Shown piece by piece: positions 23,632 to 32,074 of a DNA stretch of 64,000 nt. The translations under genes were made by a program, and so were the position numbers. The notes under the pieces were generated by a model that did no database searches, had not been told where the DNA came from, and saw only the letters and a program-made list of their open reading frames with translations. Position 1 is the stretch's first letter; every line of letters starts with the position of its first letter. The stretch comes from Halorubrum vacuolatum (lineage in GTDB: Archaea; Halobacteriota; Halobacteria; Halobacteriales; Haloferacaceae): NCBI RefSeq assembly GCF_900188065.1, contig NZ_FZNQ01000002.1:62001-126000 (forward strand), written 5' to 3'.

Positions 23632-25890
23632 ATGAATCGGTCACAGTCCCCAAACATCACCGAGGGATCTCCGTTGATCCTGGTGTTGTGGACGCTCGTG
23701 CTCGCCCTCCTCGTCGTCGGGGGCGCAGCAGGGGTTGCGGCGGTTGACGGGACAGTTGGGGTCGCCATTGGGGAGGCGGCGGGGGCTGAGGTCGACGCGA
23801 CAACTGAATCCGGCCTTTTGGGCGACGACGCGATCGGGGCTGATCCCACCGTCCGGACGACCGATCCGAATCACGGCGTATCTACCGCCGGGTCGACCCG
23901 TTCCGCCGTGTTTCATCCCGACCCGATCCGCCTCCACGACGAGCTCTTTCTCATCGACGAGCCGGGCTACGTCGGGGTGCGCGCGACCGTCGAGGTCCCC
24001 GAAACCGTTCCGGCGCTGCGTATCACCCTGCACGACGCCAGCGGCGATCCGATCGACGTGAACGGCTTCGAGCGCGTCGAGGACGCCGAACAGGGCGAAG
24101 GAACCTTCGAGTGGGACGGGGAGACCGACCGACCCTCGGTGACGTATCGCATGGCGGCCGACCATGCGGCCGACGGCGAGGGTCCCCTCGACGGCGGCGG
24201 GTCCTATCGATTCGTCGACGCCGGCGATTGGGCGCTCGTCGGGACGCCGGTCTCGGACCTGCATTACTCCTCCGGCGGTGGCGAGGTGGCAGTCGTCCGC
24301 GAGCGCGGCGTCGAGGGCGAGGGGGTCGCCTCCCAGGCGATGGCCTTCCTCGGACCCCACGAAGAGTACGTTCACGAGGCGGCGGGCCAACGATTCCGAC
24401 TCGTCGTTCCCGAGGCGGCAGACCCGGTCGCATCACCGGAGGAGGTGTTCGACGCGTTCGAGTACGCGGCGACGGCGTTGCAGGTCGGTGCCCGTGATAC
24501 CGAAGTGGTCGCCATCGTCGCGCCGACGGACGAAGTCGACTGGGCCGCCCGCGGGGTGCAGGCGGGCGACCGCGACCTCTGGGTTGCCGCGGACGAACCC
24601 GTGGGAACCGCCGACGACGTCTGGACACACGAGTACGTCCACACGCGCCAGGGGTACGACACGGCGGGGGAGACCTCGACCGACGAGATCCCCGCCGACG
24701 GGAGCGCCCGGTGGTTCACCGAGGCGACCGCGACCTACTACGCCGCGCTCTTTGCCGTGGACCGCGGCAAGGCCGATTTCGACGAGTTCCAGCGGATCCT
24801 CGTCCGTGGCGAGCGCCAGCCCGCGGCGACGGCGATCCTCGATGACCCGACGACCTGGCGAGGGACGCCGGATTACACCAAGGGCGCGCTCGTCGCGGGC
24901 GAAGTCGATCGACAGCTGCGCGTCGCGACCGACGGCCGGGCCTCGCTCGCGACCGTCTTCCGTGAGCTCAACGCCGCATCCGAGCCGGTCACGAACCGTG
25001 ACTTCCTCGACGCCGTCGAAGCCGCCGCGGCCGAACACGCAGACGCGTCAACTGCGGCCGCGATCCGGGACGATGCCGAACGCTACACGACGACTGATGC
25101 CGTCCCCACGGTCTGGGATCGGGGGACACACGCCGAGGCGTTCGGCGCGCCGCCGGCACAGGTAGGGTACGAGGTCGCCGAGGACGGCGTCCGCGCCACT
25201 GGCGAGTATCGGGATCGACCTACCGAGCACGACCCGGTTCGGCTCGTCGCCGGCGAGACGCTCGCGCTGGAGGTGTCGGTTCGCAACACCGGCGGCGAAC
25301 CGGGCGCGTACGACGTCGAGTTGCGGGTCGACGGCGAGGTGGTCGCCGCCGAGGACGGAACCATCGAGCCCGACACCGAGCGGACGGTGGAGCTGACCCA
25401 CACGTTCGAGACGCCCGGCGAACACGAGGTCACAGTCGGTGACGAGACCGTCTCCGTCGTCGTCGCCGAACCCGCATCCGTGACCGTCGACGACCTCTCG
25501 GTCGAGCCCGGTACGATCGAGGTCGACGACGAAGTCGTCGCGACCGTCTCGGTGCGCAACGACGCGGATCTGCCGGCGGGCGGCGAGATCCAACTGCTCG
25601 TCGATGGCGAGGCCGTCGCGACGGACACAGTTCGGCTGGACGTCGACGGATCGACGACGCTCGAACACGAGATCACGCTTGAGAGCCCGGGGACGATCCA
25701 GGTCGAGGCCGTCGGGCCTGCGGACGCCGCGACGGCGACCGTGACGGTTGAGGGTGACGGCCCGCTCGGCGGCGTCGCTGACGACCTCGTGGAGACGGTC
25801 GATGAAGTCCCCGGCTTCGGTCCGGTCGCCGCCATCGTTGCGGTGATCGCGTTCCTCTCGACCGCAGCCCTCGCTCGGCGGAAGCGCTGA
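23632..25890 (+). CDS. Secreted gluzincin-like metallopeptidase with CARDB repeats and PGF-CTERM
   Basis: A 752-residue surface protein. A signal helix lies at ~12-40. A peptidase-like region has HEYVH at 333-337 and a downstream Glu364 in WFTEATATYYA, the HExxH...E zinc-site pattern of M1/M61-type gluzincins. Two CARDB/Ig-like domains follow (~525-610 and ~615-710), with VSVRNTGGEPG and VSVRNDADLPAG. The end is PGFGPVAAIVAVIAF...RRK, a textbook PGF-CTERM signal for archaeosortase A, so the protein is lipid-anchored outside the cell. The TATA box gggataaattt at 23601-23611 makes ATG 23632 leaderless. The peptidase call is from motifs only. Confidence 0.8.
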   Translation: MNRSQSPNITEGSPLILVLWTLVLALLVVGGAAGVAAVDGTVGVAIGEAAGAEVDATTESGLLGDDAIGADPTVRTTDPNHGVSTAGSTRSAVFHPDPIRLHDELFLIDEPGYVGVRATVEVPETVPALRITLHDASGDPIDVNGFERVEDAEQGEGTFEWDGETDRPSVTYRMAADHAADGEGPLDGGGSYRFVDAGDWALVGTPVSDLHYSSGGGEVAVVRERGVEGEGVASQAMAFLGPHEEYVHEAAGQRFRLVVPEAADPVASPEEVFDAFEYAATALQVGARDTEVVAIVAPTDEVDWAARGVQAGDRDLWVAADEPVGTADDVWTHEYVHTRQGYDTAGETSTDEIPADGSARWFTEATATYYAALFAVDRGKADFDEFQRILVRGERQPAATAILDDPTTWRGTPDYTKGALVAGEVDRQLRVATDGRASLATVFRELNAASEPVTNRDFLDAVEAAAAEHADASTAAAIRDDAERYTTTDAVPTVWDRGTHAEAFGAPPAQVGYEVAEDGVRATGEYRDRPTEHDPVRLVAGETLALEVSVRNTGGEPGAYDVELRVDGEVVAAEDGTIEPDTERTVELTHTFETPGEHEVTVGDETVSVVVAEPASVTVDDLSVEPGTIEVDDEVVATVSVRNDADLPAGGEIQLLVDGEAVATDTVRLDVDGSTTLEHEITLESPGTIQVEAVGPADAATATVTVEGDGPLGGVADDLVETVDEVPGFGPVAAIVAVIAFLSTAALARRKR

Positions 25891-25957
25891 GCCGCGACGT
25901 GACCGGGACCCGATCAGCGCGGACGGCTGGGAGCTGGGTAGATAACCAATGGGTCGA

Positions 25958-26051
25958 GATCGATATATAACTCATACCGACGAGATCGGTATATAAACGA
26001 CTCCGGCGGATCGGTATATAAACAGCGGTAGCGGCTTGGGCTTATAAATCG
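25958..26051. promoter_or_regulatory. Three phased TATA-like repeats between convergent genes
   Basis: gatcgatatataa (25958-25970), gatcggtatataaac (25984-25998) and the same 15-mer again (26009-26023) recur every 25-26 bp, followed by cttataaatcgg at 26041. An agataacca 9-mer flanks the block on both sides (25940-25948, 26068-26076). The genes on either side end here, so no annotated gene uses these as a promoter. This block fills most of the 254-base gap. Confidence 0.6.
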
Positions 26052-26144
26052 GGTCGGAGAAATCGACAGATAACCACTATCGACCGACTCAAGGCATCCA
26101 TCGAGCCGACGACCCGGCAACTCGATCGGAACCGACGACCTGGA

Positions 26145-26558
26145 TTAAAAGGGTGCGGCGGGTCCCTCGTCCGGCTCGTGTGCGTGTCCATCGCCCTCTC
26201 CACTGTCGGATCCCGCAGCGCCAGACGGCTCGGTCGGCTCCAGTTCGTTCCCCGCGGCCTCCCACGCCTCGATACCGCCCCGGAGGCTCTCGACGTGTGC
26301 ATCGACGGTCCCCTCGTAGCTCCCGATCAGCTGTGCGGCCTGTCGGCTGGCGATCCCGTGGGGACAGACGGTGACGATCCGTTCCGCGCCGGTTAGCTCG
26401 GCGACCCGCGTGGTCAGTTCCGGAAACGGGATCGACTCGCTTCCCGGAAGGTGACCCCGATCGTACGCTCGCTCGTCGCGGATGTCGACGATCCGAACCG
26501 GCTCGTCCCCCTCGAGGAGCGTCGCAAGCTCCTCGACCTCGATCTCGGCGACCGTCAT
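26145..26558 (-). CDS. Single-domain rhodanese-like protein
   Basis: A 137-residue rhodanese-fold protein. Residues 5-105 hold VRIVDIRDERAYDRGHLPGS and the active loop CPHGIASRQ, whose Cys would carry the persulfide or other group. The rhodanese end motif GGIEAW follows, then an acidic disordered tail of ~35 residues. Such proteins transfer sulfane sulfur or act as phosphatase-like carriers; the acceptor is unknown. Its ATG overlaps the stop of the cupin gene (ATGA at 26555-26558), so both come from one message. Confidence 0.88.
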   Translation of the reverse strand: MTVAEIEVEELATLLEGDEPVRIVDIRDERAYDRGHLPGSESIPFPELTTRVAELTGAERIVTVCPHGIASRQAAQLIGSYEGTVDAHVESLRGGIEAWEAAGNELEPTEPSGAAGSDSGEGDGHAHEPDEGPAAPF

Positions 26559-26881
26559 GGAAGCGGACAGAGGCTGGCGGTGATCACGGCGCGCCGATCC
26601 GTCTCGTTGCGGGCCCCGTGGATCGCCCCACGCTCGTTCAACACGACCGCGGGTGCCGCGAGCGTCTCCGTCTCGTCGTCGCGGATCACCGTGGGCTCGC
26701 CTTCGATGACGTGAAAGACGTTCGTCGAGTCGGCGTGTTCGTGGGGGTTGATCTCCCCGCCCGGCGCGAGGACGAACGCCTTCACGAGGACGTCGTCGGT
26801 CACGACGAGTTCGGCGGATTCGGCCGTCCCCTCCTCGGGATCGAGGCCGTCGATGGCGGAGGCGTAGCGGTCAAGCGTCAT
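26555..26881 (-). CDS. Cupin domain protein
   Basis: A 108-residue small beta-barrel. The cupin motif 1 is visible as GGEINPHEHADSTNVFHVIEGE (His, His and Glu would be metal ligands), and motif 2 as NERGAIHGARN. The frame is open to ATG 26908, but the minus-strand TATA cttttgtac at about 26907-26915 points to ATG 26881 (MTLDRYASAID) as a leaderless start. It is coupled to the rhodanese gene downstream. Substrate or signalling role is unknown; small stand-alone cupins include thiol dioxygenases and sugar isomerases. Confidence 0.85.
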   Translation of the reverse strand: MTLDRYASAIDGLDPEEGTAESAELVVTDDVLVKAFVLAPGGEINPHEHADSTNVFHVIEGEPTVIRDDETETLAAPAVVLNERGAIHGARNETDRRAVITASLCPLP

Positions 26882-26990
26882 ACCGTACGGATCGGTGCCC
26901 GAGTACAAAAGTCGTCGGCGTCCAACTGGGAGAGGATGTCACGGCCGGGTCCGCCCGCCGGCGCGTGGGTGGCCCTCGCAATCGAGCCAC

Positions 26991-28385
26991 TCACTCGGCG
27001 TGCGGGTGACCCTCGACGCGGTTGCGGATCTCGATCCGACCCTCGATGGCCGGGTCGATGCCGTGTTCACGGCCGTAGTCGGCGAGCACCTCGTACTGGA
27101 TGTCGGCCTCGCCGATCCGGTGACGCTGTTGCAGCGTCGGGAACTCGTGTTCGGAGTGCAACAGGTACTCCGAGGTCGCGAGCGTGTATCGGCCGTCGGG
27201 ATCGATCGGCTTCCCGCCGACGGTCGCCTCGACGAGCCGGTCCGCCGTCGCATCCCAAACGACCCGGGCGTTCGAGACGTGTCCGTGCCACCAGTCCGCC
27301 TCGCCGAAGTCGACGTCGGGGGCCGCCATCTCCCGCAACACCGCCCGAAGCTCCCGCCCGGAGAGCGAGACGAGCACCACCGGCTCCTCGAAGGGGATCA
27401 GGCTGATCAGGTCGGCTTTGGTCACCTCGCCCTGCCACGGATCGCCCTGACGCAACCCCCCGGCGTTCGAGAGGCCGACATCGGCGTCGTGGGCCCATCG
27501 GAACGCGTCCGCGACGAAGTTCCCGACGCGACACTCCCCGCCGTGGACGACCGCGCCGGTTCGTTCGATCGGTGTCTCGACCCGGCCGATCACCTCGTCG
27601 AGGTCGGCGGCGGCCATCCGCGCTTCGAGCGTCCCTTTGAGCGGTTCATACGGGGATGCACCCGTCGGTTCGTGTAGCGTCGCCGTCGCGCGTGACCCGT
27701 CGAGGTCGACTTCGATCACCGTCTCGCCGTTCACACCCGGCCGCACGAGCAGCGTGTCGTGGACGTACTCGTTTCGTCGGCTGTGAACGTGTCCGCCGAG
27801 GATAGCATCGACGTCGAGGGCGGCCGCGAGGTCGTCATCGCCCCCGCCGAGATGGGAGAGGACGACGAGGCGATCCGGCTCGCCGGCCGTCGTACGGAGG
27901 TCGGCGATCGCTTTCCGGGCGGCCGTCACGGGCTCATCGAACGAGAGCGGCGCGGCCATCGGGTTCAACGAGTCCGTCGCCGGATCCGTGAGTCCGACGA
28001 ATCCGACCCTCGTCCCGTCGACTCGACGGGTCGTCCACGGCACGACGCCCTCGGAACGGCCGAACGGCCCGCCCTCCTCATCGCGCACGTTCGCGGAGAC
28101 GAACTCGACGGGTGCGTCGGCGACGAGTTCGCGGAGCGGATCCGGCCCATAATCGAACTCGTGGTTGCCGAAGGTGTCGAGGGCGGTGTCGGTGGCGGCG
28201 TAGAACTCGAGGATGTGCCGTCCCTTCGCGACGAGCGAGAGCACGCCCGGGGCGGTCGTGTCGCCCGTGCCGACGACGAGCGTGTCGGGGCCCGAAAGCG
28301 CCCGGATCTGCCCGGCGAGTCGGGCCGCACGCTCGGGGGCGTCGAAGACGTTCTCGATATCGGAGTAGTGGACCAACCGGGCCAT
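26991..28385 (-). CDS. 5'-nucleotidase / metallophosphoesterase (UshA-like), cytoplasmic
   Basis: A 464-residue two-domain enzyme. The N-terminal calcineurin-like metallophosphoesterase has HYSDIENVF in place of the usual DxH, then GTGDTTAPG, GNHEFDYG, LSHLGGGDDD and GGHVHS. The C-terminal 5'-nucleotidase domain has NFVADAFRWAHDADVGLSNAGGLR and DFGEADWWHGH. No signal peptide is seen, unlike many bacterial UshA proteins, so it probably acts on nucleotides in the cytoplasm. The first metal motif is unusual and worth checking. The start is ATG 28385. Confidence 0.88.
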   Translation of the reverse strand: MARLVHYSDIENVFDAPERAARLAGQIRALSGPDTLVVGTGDTTAPGVLSLVAKGRHILEFYAATDTALDTFGNHEFDYGPDPLRELVADAPVEFVSANVRDEEGGPFGRSEGVVPWTTRRVDGTRVGFVGLTDPATDSLNPMAAPLSFDEPVTAARKAIADLRTTAGEPDRLVVLSHLGGGDDDLAAALDVDAILGGHVHSRRNEYVHDTLLVRPGVNGETVIEVDLDGSRATATLHEPTGASPYEPLKGTLEARMAAADLDEVIGRVETPIERTGAVVHGGECRVGNFVADAFRWAHDADVGLSNAGGLRQGDPWQGEVTKADLISLIPFEEPVVLVSLSGRELRAVLREMAAPDVDFGEADWWHGHVSNARVVWDATADRLVEATVGGKPIDPDGRYTLATSEYLLHSEHEFPTLQQRHRIGEADIQYEVLADYGREHGIDPAIEGRIEIRNRVEGHPHAE

Positions 28386-28414
28386 CTACCCGGATCGAGT
28401 CGCCCGAAGCGGGT

Positions 28415-28467
28415 AAAGGACTCGAAGGAGGACGGCACGGGGGGCAAAGGACTCGAAGGAGGACGGC
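28415..28467. repeat. 22-bp direct repeat, 31-bp period
   Basis: The 22-mer aaaggactcgaaggaggacg plus gc is identical at 28415-28436 and 28446-28467, just upstream of the 5'-nucleotidase start on the other strand. It could be two copies of a regulator site or a simple duplication. The rest of the gap to 28560 holds no gene. Confidence 0.85.
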
Positions 28468-28601
28468 GGCGAGAGTCGATCGACATGTCGACGAAGCGGA
28501 CGAAACCGCACGCAACGGACGGCGTGCGTCCGGCTCACATGCCCGGATCGCATTGGACACGCTTTTATGATGCCCTTGCCAATTCCGGGCTACAGCCTCT
28601 T

Positions 28602-28660
28602 CGGGGTTGATGATGTGCCGTTCCGTTAGGGACCGACCACGGGACGGACACGCGAGCCCG
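28602..28660 (+). promoter_or_regulatory. Structured leader of the L7Ae operon, candidate kink-turn
   Basis: A TATA-like cttttatga at 28562-28570 gives a leader of about 90 bases. In it, CGGG (28602-28605) pairs with CCCG (28657-28660). A 12-bp helix (28615-28626 with 28639-28651, one bulged A) forms a second stem. Between them the loop strands are GTTGATGAT, containing the C-box-like TGATGA, and GCGAG. L7Ae binds kink-turns, and leader binding by L7Ae is known for an archaeal homologue; here the fit to the consensus is imperfect. Confidence 0.4.
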
Positions 28661-28682
28661 CGGGGAGGATAGGTGAACAACC

Positions 28683-29045
28683 ATGGCAGTTTACGTAGAT
28701 TACGACACCCCAGCCGACCTCGCAGAGCGAGCCCTCGAGGCGCTCGAGGTCGCCCGAGACACCGGTACCGTGAAGAAAGGAACCAACGAGACGACCAAAT
28801 CGGTCGAGCGCGGCAACGCCGACCTCGTCTTCGTCGCCGAGGACGTCTCCCCCGAGGAGATCGTGATGCACCTCCCCGAACTCGCCGACGAGAAAGGGAT
28901 CAGCGTCGTCTTCGTCGACACGCAGGACGAAGTCGGCCTCGCCGCCGGCCTCGAAGTCGGCTCGGCCGCCGCCGCCATCGTCGACGCCGGCGACGCGAGC
29001 GACGACGTCGAGGACATCGCCGAAAAGGTCGCGGAGCTTCGATAA
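28683..29045 (+). CDS. rpl7ae: Large-subunit ribosomal protein L7Ae
   Basis: A 120-residue RNA-binding protein of the ribosome that also binds kink-turns in box C/D and H/ACA guide RNAs and RNase P. The family blocks [20 protein letters not shown] and [15 protein letters not shown], then IPYVFV-like [19 protein letters not shown], are all present. It is the first gene of L7Ae-S28e-L24e-Ndk, with tight spacing (6 bases to S28e). This is the usual haloarchaeal operon. Start ATG 28683, after a structured ~90-base leader. Confidence 0.98.
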   Translation: MAVYVDYDTPADLAERALEALEVARDTGTVKKGTNETTKSVERGNADLVFVAEDVSPEEIVMHLPELADEKGISVVFVDTQDEVGLAAGLEVGSAAAAIVDAGDASDDVEDIAEKVAELR

Positions 29046-29051
29046 CCCACC

Positions 29052-29276
29052 ATGAGCGCAGAAGAGGGAACCAGCGACTCGACCACCGCGGAGGTGATCG
29101 AGGTCGTCGGCAAAACCGGGATGCACGGCGAGGCCATGCAGGTCAAATGCCGCATCCAGGAGGGATCAAACCAGGGACGTATCATCACCCGAAACGTCAT
29201 CGGTCCCGTGCGGCTGGGCGACGTGCTTCAGCTGCGTGAGACCCAGCGTGATGCGGACTCCATCGGAGGACGATAA
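29052..29276 (+). CDS. rps28e: Small-subunit ribosomal protein S28e
   Basis: A 74-residue OB-fold ribosomal protein. It has [16 protein letters not shown] and [18 protein letters not shown], which are highly conserved in S28e, and ends near the conserved LRETQRDAD. The N-terminal ~10 residues are a short acidic extension. It sits 6 bases after L7Ae and one base before the L24e start codon, so these are co-translated. Confidence 0.97.
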   Translation: MSAEEGTSDSTTAEVIEVVGKTGMHGEAMQVKCRIQEGSNQGRIITRNVIGPVRLGDVLQLRETQRDADSIGGR

Positions 29277-29277
29277 C

Positions 29278-29469
29278 ATGGTCGAGAAACGCACCTGCGA
29301 TTTCACCGGCGAGGAGATCGAACCCGGCACGGGCACGATGTACGTGAAGGTCGACGGAACGGTCCTCCACTTCGTCGACTCGAAGGCGGAGAAGAACTAC
29401 TTCCTCGGCCGCGAGGCGCGCGACCTGGAGTGGACCGAGGAGGGACGCGCGGAGGGCGGTAACGAATGA
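29278..29469 (+). CDS. rpl24e: Large-subunit ribosomal protein L24e lacking zinc cysteines
   Basis: A 63-residue protein with the L24e core [18 protein letters not shown] and [15 protein letters not shown]. Most L24e proteins coordinate zinc with four Cys (CxxC...CxxxC). Here CDFT keeps only the first Cys and FVDSKAEK lacks both later ones, so no zinc site remains. The start ATG 29278 immediately follows the S28e stop. Its stop overlaps the ndk start (ATGA). Confidence 0.95.
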   Translation: MVEKRTCDFTGEEIEPGTGTMYVKVDGTVLHFVDSKAEKNYFLGREARDLEWTEEGRAEGGNE

Positions 29470-29942
29470 GCCACCACGACGAGCGCACCTTCGTGATGGT
29501 CAAGCCCGACGGCGTCCAGCGCGGACTGATCGGCGAGATCGTCTCGCGGTTCGAGGCGCGCGGTCTGAAGCTCGTCGGCGGCAAGTTGATGCAGATCGAC
29601 GAGGACCTCGCACACGATCACTACGGCGAACACGCGGACAAGCCCTTCTTCGACGGGCTCGTCGAGTTCATCACCTCCGGACCCGTCTTCGCGATGGTCT
29701 GGGAGGGAGCGGACGCGACGCGGCAGGTCCGTTCGATGGTCGGCGAGACCGATCCGGCCGAATCCGCGCCCGGCACCATCCGCGGCGACTTCGGCCTCGA
29801 TCTGGGCCACAACGTCATCCACGCCTCCGATCACGAGGACGAAGGCGCGAACGAGCGCGAGATCGCCCTTTTCTTCGACGAGTCGGAACTCGTCGAGTAC
29901 GACCTCGACACCGCGGTCTGGGTGTACGAGGACGAAGAATAG
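29466..29942 (+). CDS. ndk: Nucleoside diphosphate kinase
   Basis: A 158-residue enzyme that balances nucleoside triphosphates by phosphotransfer through an active-site His. The NDK signature NVIHASD gives His119. [11 protein letters not shown] near the N-terminus and [15 protein letters not shown] are the nucleotide-binding blocks. It overlaps L24e by 4 bases (ATGA) and closes the operon. An eight-residue polar N-terminus precedes the fold. Confidence 0.98.
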   Translation: MSHHDERTFVMVKPDGVQRGLIGEIVSRFEARGLKLVGGKLMQIDEDLAHDHYGEHADKPFFDGLVEFITSGPVFAMVWEGADATRQVRSMVGETDPAESAPGTIRGDFGLDLGHNVIHASDHEDEGANEREIALFFDESELVEYDLDTAVWVYEDEE

Positions 29943-30016
29943 CTCCCGATCCGCCGTTTTCGTGTCGCTGTATCCGACGTCTCCGCGAGTACGCTCTTCG
30001 TTCGTGGCGCGCGTCG

Positions 30017-30535
30017 TTACCTTTCGCTCACGTCACCGTCCGGTCGCACGGTGACGACGGGCGTGTCGGCGGTTCGGACGATCTTCTCGGTCACGCTGCC
30101 GATCAGGATCCGATCGAGTCCCGTCCGGCCGTGTGTGCCCATCACGATGAGATCGGCGTCCTCCTGGTCGGCGTACTCGGTGATCGCGGCGTGCGGGGTA
30201 CCGGTGAGGACGACGGGCTCGGCGTCCGCATCGAGCGCTTCGGCACGTTCGGCGACGGCCACTTCGGACTCCTTGACGAGCTGTTCCCGCTCGGCTTCAG
30301 GGTCGGCCTGTGAGCCCCCCATCGCGACCGCATCGGCCCCGTGATGATCGCCGCTCATTCCGGGAGAGACGTCGGTGATGCCGGTCGCCATGAGGCCGAA
30401 ATCGACCGGCCGATCCTCGACCACATAGACCACGTCGACGGTGGCGTCGAAGCTCGAAGCGAGCGCTTCGACGTGTTCAGCGGCCGCTTCCGCGCCCTCG
30501 CTGCCGTCGGTCGGGTAACAGATATGGTCGTACAT
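30017..30535 (-). CDS. Universal stress protein, UspA family
   Basis: A 172-residue Usp domain with the classic ATP-binding signature GTHGRTGLDRILIGSVTEKIV. Residues ~50-85 are a longer, Met/Gly/His-rich insertion (TDVSPGMSGDHHGADAVAMG) not seen in the other Usp at 19 kb. The minus-strand TATA ctattttaccc at about 30560-30570 makes ATG 30535 leaderless. A tandem 9-mer lies upstream of that box. The gene is convergent with ndk. Confidence 0.93.
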   Translation of the reverse strand: MYDHICYPTDGSEGAEAAAEHVEALASSFDATVDVVYVVEDRPVDFGLMATGITDVSPGMSGDHHGADAVAMGGSQADPEAEREQLVKESEVAVAERAEALDADAEPVVLTGTPHAAITEYADQEDADLIVMGTHGRTGLDRILIGSVTEKIVRTADTPVVTVRPDGDVSER

Positions 30536-30587
30536 GACAACTGAGTGTAAGTATGCAGGGGGTAAAATAGCAGCGAAAAATCAGTCC

Positions 30588-30605
30588 GTGATACATGTGA
30601 TACAT
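30588..30605. promoter_or_regulatory. Tandem gtgatacat 9-mers upstream of the UspA promoter
   Basis: gtgatacat occurs twice in direct succession (30588-30596 and 30597-30605), about 20 bases upstream of the UspA TATA box on the minus strand. This is where an activator would bind. No regulator is known for it. Confidence 0.4.
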
Positions 30606-30628
30606 AGGTTCACACCTCGATCCTGTCG

Positions 30629-31861
30629 TCACGCCGCCAATGCGATGACGGTTCCGTCCTCGGTCACGATGAGCGTCTCATCGGTCCCGTCCCCGGTCAC
30701 GTCGGCAAACAGCGGGGCGGCGTAGACGACGACTGAGCCGGCGTCCCCGCGGAGAACCACCTCGCCGTTTCGGTTCATTGCCGTGACCTCGCCCCCCCGG
30801 TTGACCGCGACGACCTCGGCGGATCCGTCGCCGGTCACGTCGCCGACCGCCGGCTCGTTCACCCGGGTTTCACCGCCGTACTGCTGTTTCCAGACGACCT
30901 CGCCGTCGAGGAGATCAACCGCCCAGATGTCCCCGACGCCGCCGACGTGGACCCGCCCCGAATCCGCGTCCCCGACGTCGACGGGCACGTCCTGCAGGCC
31001 GACGTCGTACCGCGTCGAGCCGTCCGACGCCTCCATCGTCTCCAGCATGCCGTCCGAACTTCCGAGGGCGATGATCCCGCCCCGACGGCTGTCCGCTGCG
31101 TTCCAGCTCAACGTCGTCCCCTCGGGCGCTTCGGCCCAAACGACCTCGCCGGCCGCGTCGAGAACGGTGACCTGCTGGACGCCGTCGCCATCGGTGAGAA
31201 GGGCGATCCCGTCGTCGACGAGCGTCCCGGAGTCAGCGTCGGCCGAATCGTCGACCGCCGACTCCTCGCCCGTGATGGCCAGCGGTTGCAGCGCCGCGTC
31301 GCCTTCGATCTCCGTCTCGAAGAACGTCTCGCCGTCCCCACCGATAGCGAGGGCGGTCCCGTCGTCGCGAAGCACCACGAACTCGGGCTCGCCGTCGTCC
31401 GTCAGGTCGGTGGCGACCGGTGCCAGCGTCGAACCGGAGCCGAGCGACACCGTGAGGCGCGCCTCGCCATCGGCGGCATCGAGGACGACGAGGTCGCCCG
31501 CCTCGGTGGTGAACGCGATGACGGGCTCATCGTTCATTTCGGTAGCGACGAGATCGCTCGTCCCGTCAGGTTCGACGTCTCCGGGGACCGACACGGTCCA
31601 CGCGACTTCCCCGGCCATATCGAGCGCCCGGATCGCGGCCGCGTCGTCATCGATGGCCGGCTGTATCACCGAGGGATCGCCGTCGACGGTGGCGACGACG
31701 GCCCCGGTTCCGTCGTCGCCTTCTGCGGGATCCGACTCCCAGATGATCTCGGCGCCGGCAGTGTCAGCATCGAGGCCGACGAAGGCAAATACGGCGACGC
31801 CAACGCCGGCAGCACCGCCGGCAAAAAGGATCAGGCCCGCGAAGAGGACGCGCCGGTCCAT
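30629..31861 (-). CDS. Membrane-anchored PQQ/FG-GAP-type beta-propeller protein
   Basis: A 410-residue protein. Residues 4-29 form a hydrophobic N-terminal anchor or signal. The rest is a run of seven or so propeller blades with repeated Asp-rich turns such as DADSGRVHVGG, VGDVTGDGSAEVVAVN and FADVTGDGTDETLIV, typical of PQQ-like and integrin FG-GAP-like repeats that bind Ca2+. It should face the outside as a binding or assembly scaffold; no catalytic residues are seen. The start ATG 31861 is predicted with no strong TATA box nearby. Confidence 0.85.
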   Translation of the reverse strand: MDRRVLFAGLILFAGGAAGVGVAVFAFVGLDADTAGAEIIWESDPAEGDDGTGAVVATVDGDPSVIQPAIDDDAAAIRALDMAGEVAWTVSVPGDVEPDGTSDLVATEMNDEPVIAFTTEAGDLVVLDAADGEARLTVSLGSGSTLAPVATDLTDDGEPEFVVLRDDGTALAIGGDGETFFETEIEGDAALQPLAITGEESAVDDSADADSGTLVDDGIALLTDGDGVQQVTVLDAAGEVVWAEAPEGTTLSWNAADSRRGGIIALGSSDGMLETMEASDGSTRYDVGLQDVPVDVGDADSGRVHVGGVGDIWAVDLLDGEVVWKQQYGGETRVNEPAVGDVTGDGSAEVVAVNRGGEVTAMNRNGEVVLRGDAGSVVVYAAPLFADVTGDGTDETLIVTEDGTVIALAA

Positions 31862-31939
31862 TGGAGTCGATTAGGCCGTCGAAGGGATACCGCTGTCGGA
31901 TGCGAGCGCTTCCGCGCCCCATTTATATCGACCAGGGAC

Positions 31940-32047
31940 ATGAAATCGGTTATCGTGTACGATCCGGAGGTCGCCTATAACGCAGGTGCTTCGTTGCTTC
32001 CGGCCGGTCGGTGCTGTTGTCCACCTTCCGCTCCGAGGGAAATATAA
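31940..32047 (+). CDS. Doubtful 35-residue ORF with a CCC cluster
   Basis: From ATG 31940 a 35-codon frame (MKSVIVYDPEV...AGRCCCPPSAPREI) ends at TAA 32045-32047, inside the AT-rich box of the next promoter. A TATA-like tttatat lies only ~15 bases before it, too close for standard spacing. Listed for completeness; the 31862-32074 gap otherwise holds only promoter sequence. Confidence 0.2.
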   Translation: MKSVIVYDPEVAYNAGASLLPAGRCCCPPSAPREI

Positions 32048-32074
32048 AGTAGGCCGATCACAAACCTGTCGCAT

